Below, piece by piece: positions 4,646-5,974 of a DNA stretch of 5,974 nucleotides. Origin of the DNA: Anaerolineaceae bacterium. GTDB taxonomy: Bacteria > Chloroflexota > Anaerolineae > Anaerolineales > Anaerolineaceae. The notes below the pieces were generated by a model. It was not told where the DNA came from. It saw only the letters and a program-made list of their open reading frames with translations, and did no database searches. The stretch is taken from positions 1-5,974 of the forward strand of contig JAQVUC010000075.1 in assembly GCA_028699715.1 (NCBI GenBank), given 5' to 3'. The first letter of the stretch is position 1. Each line of letters starts with the position of its first letter. Both the position numbers and the translations under genes were made by a program.

Positions 4646-4915
4646 ATGCAGGCTCTGACTTCACATAGCAATGTATCGGTCAATCAGGCTAACCTCCAGT
4701 CAAAGTTCTTTTGGCTGGAGGCAGCCTTGAGAACAGCAATTAACTCCCAAGCCAGATCCAGAAAACCCCGTATTATTCATTCCGTATTATTGCGTAAATA
4801 TGGCGATTTACGGATGGATTCTGGCGTGTCTCAGGGGAAAAGGCTGCTGAAGAGTTCAGTCCGTAAAGTTTTTTTAAATTATATTCGAAGGAGTAAATAT
4901 GAGAAACGAAATTGA
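4646..4915 (+). CDS. Hypothetical basic 89-residue protein
   Basis: ATG 4646 is 6 nt after a good SD (AAGGAGA). The same frame is open upstream into HTH-B, but this start is better placed. The product has a likely amphipathic helix (LQSKFFWLEAALRTAI) and a strongly basic C-terminal half ending RRSKYEKRN, so nucleic acid binding is plausible. No family is recognised. It overlaps the next gene by 17 nt. The DNA is unusual: it contains a long hairpin (4686-4727) and a cluster of CCGTA-type repeats (4768-4867), so the stretch may serve as an origin or control site as well as, or instead of, a gene. Confidence 0.55.
   Translation: MQALTSHSNVSVNQANLQSKFFWLEAALRTAINSQARSRKPRIIHSVLLRKYGDLRMDSGVSQGKRLLKSSVRKVFLNYIRRSKYEKRN
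4686..4727 (+). repeat. Long inverted repeat
   Basis: AGGCT (4686-4690), two bases, CCTCCAG (4693-4699), a 15-nt loop, CTGGAGG (4715-4721), one base, AGCCT (4723-4727). Twelve pairs form with one small internal loop. It lies in the start of the 89-residue gene and could form a cruciform or an RNA hairpin. Confidence 0.6.
4768..4867. repeat. Iteron-like cluster of CCGTA(A/T)-type repeats, possible origin
   Basis: CCGTATTATT occurs at 4768-4777 and 4782-4791 (14-base period). It is followed by CGTAAAT (4793-4799) facing ATTTACG (4806-4812) as a perfect hairpin, and by TCCGTAAA at 4860-4867, which is the complement of 4807-4814. That makes five related copies in 100 bp on both strands, next to an AT-rich run (4868-4885). 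Repeats plus an AT-rich block are typical of origins opened by an SF3 helicase such as that at 2101-3669. Function is inferred. Confidence 0.4.
4888..4893 (+). promoter_or_regulatory. Ribosome binding site of the TOPRIM-like gene
   Basis: AAGGAG lies 5 nt before ATG 4899. It fixes that start although the previous gene is still being read. Confidence 0.7.
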
Positions 4916-5974
4916 AAAAATCGATGAGTATCTGGTCTGGCCAGATGCGCTGTATCAGAGCAAAAATGACGATATCCAATATCTTCAAGACCTGAGCACA
5001 GCTGAAATCGGCGTCTATAATATCGCGTTCGATGAAGAACGGCGGAAGGCTCTCTTTTCATATGATCCCAATAAAGAGTTCATAGTTGAATTTGAGGAGT
5101 ACACTTGCCATGTTAACCTTGATTGGTACATTCAAATTTATACCAACCAGATCAGCAAGCAACAAAACCCATCGCCCAATGCTCCGGTTTACTGTTATTC
5201 GTATTCAAAAAGCCTGTTTTGCAACTGTTCCCCGAGATGGGATGGCTCAATACCAGCCTACTTGACGTCGTTGCCTAAGAATATCATCAGATCGTCAAAG
5301 TTCGGCTTGTTTTTCCCGATGTTGTACCTGATGGCTCTGAGGTTTTCAGTGCTTGAAGGAAAGCGATACAGCATCGAGATGGTCGCTGAAGAACTCTTTG
5401 CGAATAAGCTTGTCACCCGTCCGGATTTTCTGTCCTCGATGAAGTTTTCTGGCGAATGGTGGACGAAGACAATTCTGCCCTCGGTAAGGATTGGCGAAAG
5501 TGATTTTTCAGGAGATGATATACATAGTAGTGAGCATCCCAATCGTGCGAATATGATGTTTTTCACCCGATTGGAAGATGCAGCCAGTAACACTGTGATT
5601 TATATGCCGGTCTGTAGTGCTAAACTCAAGGACAATCCGAAACCGATACCGTTTTATGGTGTTTCAGCAGCCGGGTTGTATCCGGTAAATTGCGAAACGA
5701 TGAGAGATGAAAAGCCAATCCTCGTAACCGATTTTTTTGATTTGGCGGCTCATAACTCGGTCAACAAACGCATCACAGTCATTTCTTGGATTGGCGGCAA
5801 AGCAGCTATTGACAAAACAAACTTCAGCGCTCTGGTCGGGAAATCAATGATTTACCTGGTCAGAAAAGCGGACAATGAAAAGACGGCCAAACGTGCAGCC
5901 GAGACTGCAATTGCGTTCTTCCGGAAAATGAAGTCAACCGGGTTTTGCCATATCAGCTTCTACGACTACGAGCA
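4899..5974 (+). CDS. Large hypothetical protein with degenerate TOPRIM-like region, partial; possible primase-related replication protein
   Basis: The frame is open for 358 codons to the right edge. Residues 1-260 match nothing I recognise; Cys occurs at several places (for example FCNCSPRW) without a clear zinc site. Residues about 272-350 resemble the TOPRIM-like segment of phage and plasmid primase/RepA-type proteins: ILVTDFFDLAAH (274-285) in place of the usual E-containing first motif, SWIGGKAAIDKTNFSALVGK (296-315), then IYLVRKADNEKTAKRAAETA (318-337) where active enzymes have a PDxDxAG-type motif. The catalytic Glu and paired Asp are not conserved, so it may be structural or inactive. 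In related proteins an ATPase domain follows, which would lie beyond the window. It is the last visible gene of operon B. Confidence 0.6.
   Translation, partial: MRNEIEKIDEYLVWPDALYQSKNDDIQYLQDLSTAEIGVYNIAFDEERRKALFSYDPNKEFIVEFEEYTCHVNLDWYIQIYTNQISKQQNPSPNAPVYCYSYSKSLFCNCSPRWDGSIPAYLTSLPKNIIRSSKFGLFFPMLYLMALRFSVLEGKRYSIEMVAEELFANKLVTRPDFLSSMKFSGEWWTKTILPSVRIGESDFSGDDIHSSEHPNRANMMFFTRLEDAASNTVIYMPVCSAKLKDNPKPIPFYGVSAAGLYPVNCETMRDEKPILVTDFFDLAAHNSVNKRITVISWIGGKAAIDKTNFSALVGKSMIYLVRKADNEKTAKRAAETAIAFFRKMKSTGFCHISFYDYE

Noticed and set aside
5258..5593. Minus-strand ORF opposite the TOPRIM-like gene
   Set aside because: The opposite frame is open for 358 codons with a good SD. The antisense product shows nothing recognisable.

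Overview
The window looks like part of the replication and regulation region of a bacterial mobile element (a phage-plasmid, a P4/PICI-like satellite or an integrative element) rather than ordinary chromosome. The basis is the gene set: a sliding clamp (DnaN/beta family) gene reading left, a D5/P4-alpha-type superfamily 3 (SF3) helicase, two related excisionase/AlpA-type helix-turn-helix (HTH) proteins, and a protein with a degenerate TOPRIM-like stretch. There are no housekeeping genes, tRNA genes or transposases. Shine-Dalgarno (SD) sites are strong and of the AGGAGG type. The host cannot be named from this sequence. The phage-immunity-like RNA leader hints at a Gram-negative host, which is inference.

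Layout. Positions 1-1249 (minus strand) hold the clamp gene, which leaves the window at the left edge. Positions 1250-1786 are a divergent, gene-free control region. It contains a 40-nt hairpin, a 16-bp dyad, helically phased A-tracts, a LacI-type operator-like palindrome, competing G/C hairpins and a very strong SD with no good ORF behind it. Operon A follows: HTH-A (1787-2104) overlaps the SF3 helicase gene (2101-3669) by ATGA. One or two doubtful small ORFs then occupy 3666-3946. Positions 3947-4337 are a second control region. It carries a structured leader resembling the C4 antisense RNA of P1-type phages, the same 12-base SD block as leader A, a two-codon ORF followed by a long open but untranslated-looking frame, and a hairpin at the next start. 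Operon B consists of HTH-B (4338-4634), an 89-residue basic protein (4646-4915) and the TOPRIM-like protein (4899 to the right edge). A cluster of CCGTA-type repeats lies inside the 89-residue gene and could be an origin.

Working model (inference). Two parallel cassettes, each made of an RNA leader plus an HTH regulator, control two halves of a replication module. Cassette A drives the helicase and cassette B drives the primase-like protein. The divergent clamp would add processivity. The duplicated leader/HTH unit, the P1/P4-style immunity leader and an element-encoded clamp together are the most unusual aspects of the window.
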